A stretch of 64,000 nucleotides of DNA from Citrobacter sp. Marseille-Q6884. Its GTDB lineage: Bacteria; Pseudomonadota; Gammaproteobacteria; Enterobacterales; Enterobacteriaceae. Shown piece by piece: positions 61,663 through 64,000 of the stretch; the first letter of the stretch is position 1, and each line of letters opens with the position of its first letter. A model generated the notes under the pieces. It did not search any database and was not told where the DNA came from. It saw only the letters and a program-made list of their open reading frames with translations. Both the position numbers and the translations under genes were made by a program. Location: NCBI RefSeq assembly GCF_945906775.1, contig NZ_CAMDRE010000003.1, positions 1-64,000 of the forward strand. The letters run 5' to 3'.

Positions 61663-62858
61663 GGAAGGTGCGAACAAGTTCCTGATATGAGATCATCATA
61701 TTCATCCGGAGCGCATCCCAGAGGGACATCATGAGCCATCAACTCACCTTCGCCGATAGTGAATTCAGCACTAAGCGCCGTCAGACCCGAAAAGAGATTT
61801 TCCTCTCCCGCATGGAGCAGATTCTGCCATGGCAAAACATGGTGGAAGTCATCGAGCCGTTTTATCCCAAGGCGGGCAATGGCCGACGGCCCTATCCGCT
61901 GGAGACCATGCTGCGTATTCACTGCATGCAGCATTGGTACAACCTGAGCGACGGTGCCATGGAAGATGCCCTGTACGAAATCGCCTCCATGCGCCTGTTT
62001 GCCCGATTATCCCTGGATAGCGCCCTGCCGGATCGCACCACCATCATGAATTTCCGCCACCTGCTCGAGCAGCATCAACTGGCCCGTCAATTGTTCAAGA
62101 CCATCAATCGCTGGCTGGCCGAAGCAGGCGTCATGATGACCCAAGGCACTTTGGTGGATGCCACCATCATTGAGGCACCCAGCTCTACCAAGAACAAAGA
62201 GCAGCAACGCGATCCGGAGATGCATCAGACCAAGAAAGGCAATCAGTGGCACTTTGGCATGAAGGCCCACATTGGTGTCGATGCCAAGAGTGGCCTGACC
62301 CACAGCCTGGTCACCACCGCGGCCAACGAGCATGACCTCAATCAGCTGGGTAATCTGCTTCATGGAGAGGAGCAATTTGTCTCAGCCGATGCCGGCTACC
62401 AAGGAGCGCCACAGCGCGAGGAGCTGGCCGAGGTGGATGTGGACTGGCTGATCGCCGAGCGTCCCGGCAAGGTAAAAACCTTGAAGCAGCATCCGCGCAA
62501 GAACAAAACGGCCATCAACATCGAATACATGAAAGCCAGCATCCGTGCCAGGGTGGAGCACCCGTTTCGCATCATCAAGCGGCAGTTCGGCTTCGTGAAA
62601 GCCAGATACAAAGGGCTGCTGAAAAACGATAACCAACTGGCGATGTTATTCACCCTGGCCAACCTGTTTCGGGTGGACCAAATGATACGTCAGTGGGAGA
62701 GATCTCAGTAAAAACCGGAAATAACGCCAGAAATGGTGGAAAAAATAGCCTAAATAGGCTGATTCGATGTGTTTGCGGGAAAAAAATCGGCCCAGATCCG
62801 CGAAATTTTAATCAGCGAGTCAGCTTGGGAAGAAATGACCTGCTTATTCGCACCTTCC
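61663..62858 (+). mobile_element. IS5-group element, complete
   Basis: A 1196-bp element with ends GGAAGGTGCGAA and TTCGCACCTTCC, similar to IS5 and ISKpn26. The left flank is TTAG and the right flank is CTGT, so this copy has no matching target duplication. Its last 122 bp are repeated at the start of the window. Confidence 0.92.
61731..62711 (+). CDS. IS5-family transposase
   Basis: A 326-residue DDE transposase: Asp in GTLVDATIIEAPSS, Asp in FVSADAGYQGA and Glu in RARVEHPFRIIKRQFGF. It is intact. The ATG follows GAGGGAC. Confidence 0.94.
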   Translation: MSHQLTFADSEFSTKRRQTRKEIFLSRMEQILPWQNMVEVIEPFYPKAGNGRRPYPLETMLRIHCMQHWYNLSDGAMEDALYEIASMRLFARLSLDSALPDRTTIMNFRHLLEQHQLARQLFKTINRWLAEAGVMMTQGTLVDATIIEAPSSTKNKEQQRDPEMHQTKKGNQWHFGMKAHIGVDAKSGLTHSLVTTAANEHDLNQLGNLLHGEEQFVSADAGYQGAPQREELAEVDVDWLIAERPGKVKTLKQHPRKNKTAINIEYMKASIRARVEHPFRIIKRQFGFVKARYKGLLKNDNQLAMLFTLANLFRVDQMIRQWERSQ

Positions 62859-63289
62859 CTGTCATCGGCGGCGGTACGCTGGCTACCGTGAGCACCTACA
62901 CACTCAGCTGCCTGATGAGCGCCGCTCTGGAGTTACCGCGTTGCTGCATTGTGATTGCCAACCTATCCGGCAGCTATGTGGCTCAGACCAAGGCAATTGC
63001 CGAAGCAATCTCTAACCTCCAGCAAGAAGCCAGTCGCCAAGCGAGCACCATCACCCCCGTGCAGTTGGCGGGTACCTGTTCATCCCTGGCGCCTCTCCGC
63101 CTTGATGCTGGCAGATTCAGTCTGGCCTCGCGGTTCGACCTACCGAAATATCGGCGGTTACATTGTCCCCAGAGCTTCAGACCCGGCTGTTACCGGCCAC
63201 GCCTGTCTGGGTAGGGAACGAGTGGTGGAACAGTCGGTTCCGTCGGGCGTTAACCTGCGGAACAGAAACCCATGCGACTTTCAGGTCGC
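62859..63289 (+). other. Unassigned DNA between two IS5-type elements
   Basis: A frame through this region reads AALELPRCCIVIANLSGSYV and TKAIAEAISNLQQEAS, which could be part of a real protein, but no start or family is seen. It may be the tail of a gene cut by the IS5-group element. Confidence 0.3.
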
Positions 63290-63812
63290 ACTGCCGAAAT
63301 AATACTGGTTTCCCTTCTTGGTCTGGTGCATTTCCGGGTCGCGCTTGCCGTCCTTGTTCTTGGTCGAACTGGGCGCATTGATCAGCGTTGCATCGACGAT
63401 GGTGCCCTGGCGCAGCGACAGGCCGCGGTCGCCCAGAGCCATTGATGACAGCGAGGATGCCGGCCGCCAGCTCGTGTTTCTCCAGCAAGCGGCGGAAGTT
63501 GAGAATGGTGGTTTCGTCGGGGATGCGCTCCAGGTTCAGCCCGGCAAACTGGCGCAGGATCGTGGTTTCGTACAGCGCTTCCTCCATCGCTGGATCGCTG
63601 TAGCCGAACCAGTTCTGCAGCAGATGCACACGCAGCATCGCCATCAACGGGTAGGCCGGACGGCCACCTTCACCCTTCGGATAATGTGGCTCGATCAAAG
63701 CAATCAAGCCCTTCCACGGCACCACCCGATCCATCTCGATCAGGAACAACTCCTTGCGGGTTTGCTTGCGCTTGCCAGCGTACTCGGCGTCGGCGAAGGT
63801 CATCTGCTTCAT
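63290..63812 (-). pseudogene. Truncated IS5-family transposase of a second type
   Basis: The N-terminus is intact (MKQMTFADAEYAGKRKQTRK to LEKHELAAGILAVI). A frameshift near 63445 and loss of the C-terminal half after GNQYYFG follow. Upstream near 63875-63890 the sequence AGAGTTTCCCTA may be its end. It is another IS5 lineage than the element at 61663. Confidence 0.8.
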
Positions 63813-64000
63813 CGGGAAACTCGGTGGGTGGGGGCGCGGTATTTTGCCAAATCAGAAAGTCTTTTTCAGAGTTTCCCTAGGCTGACAAGCCAAGCGCTGG
63901 ATCGCAACCATCCATCACCTTATCCAGCTAGATCTGCCTCCTCCAATAAGTGCCGCACAAATCCCGGCGGGTGCAGATTTCCGGGAGGTTTGCGCCAGAT

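Noticed and set aside
1..64000. CRISPR array, rRNA or tRNA genes
   Set aside because: No regularly spaced repeats and no tRNA- or rRNA-like stretches were seen on either strand.

Overview
The window is a piece of a large conjugative-type plasmid from an enterobacterium, most likely Klebsiella or a close relative such as Enterobacter. The evidence is a Klebsiella-type 1,3-propanediol dehydrogenase fragment (dhaT-gdrB), a complete pco copper and sil silver locus, a clpK heat-resistance fragment, a kacAT-type toxin-antitoxin pair, a Tn21-subgroup mercury transposon, and many insertion sequences (IS26, IS1, IS3, IS5, IS66 and ISNCY types). No replication initiator, rRNA, tRNA or CRISPR array was found.

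Layout. 1-3530: the end of an IS5-group element, a transposase remnant, and dhaT-gdrB between two IS26 copies. 3531-6410: an arsenic operon (arsR-D-A and a stump of arsB) cut by IS26. 6513-28296: the metal island. It holds pcoE, pcoABCDRS, a third PcoE/SilE-like protein, an M23 peptidase, a DUF2933 protein, silP, silG, silCFBA, silRS, silE and a frameshifted DUF305 gene. 28684-37800: plasmid accessory genes. These are an HNH endonuclease, a GAF-GGDEF cyclase, a 1039-residue membrane protein of unknown function flanked by diverged 88-bp direct repeats, a probable DNA-binding protein overlapping a ResD-like tyrosine recombinase, and a DUF2913 protein. 37811-48260: an 8.2-kb mer transposon between two inverted copies of an rpn/DUF2913 module. 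48393-52400: IS1, a hypothetical gene, kacAT and an ISNCY element. 52440-59764: an IS3-family element that cut a degP-like gene, followed by a decaying heat-resistance locus (M48 protease, psiE, a PAS-GGDEF pseudogene, clpK, hsp20, a helix-turn-helix protein). 59988-64000: a graveyard of IS66, IS3, IS1 and IS5 fragments.

How the genes work together. PcoR/PcoS and SilR/SilS sense periplasmic copper or silver and drive export (SilCBA, SilP), periplasmic buffering (PcoA, PcoC, SilF, SilE, PcoE) and oxidation (PcoA). Similar dyads of the form TGACA-n4-TGTCA lie before pcoE, silC/silR and silE, while pcoA has a different dyad. This suggests that pcoE belongs to the silver-type regulon. MerR controls mercury uptake and reduction. 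The heat locus gives a disaggregase and a small heat-shock protein. Several modules are visibly broken: arsB, the dha fragment, DUF305, the PAS-GGDEF gene and degP. The least explained part is 28.3-36.9 kb, mainly the 1039-residue membrane protein.
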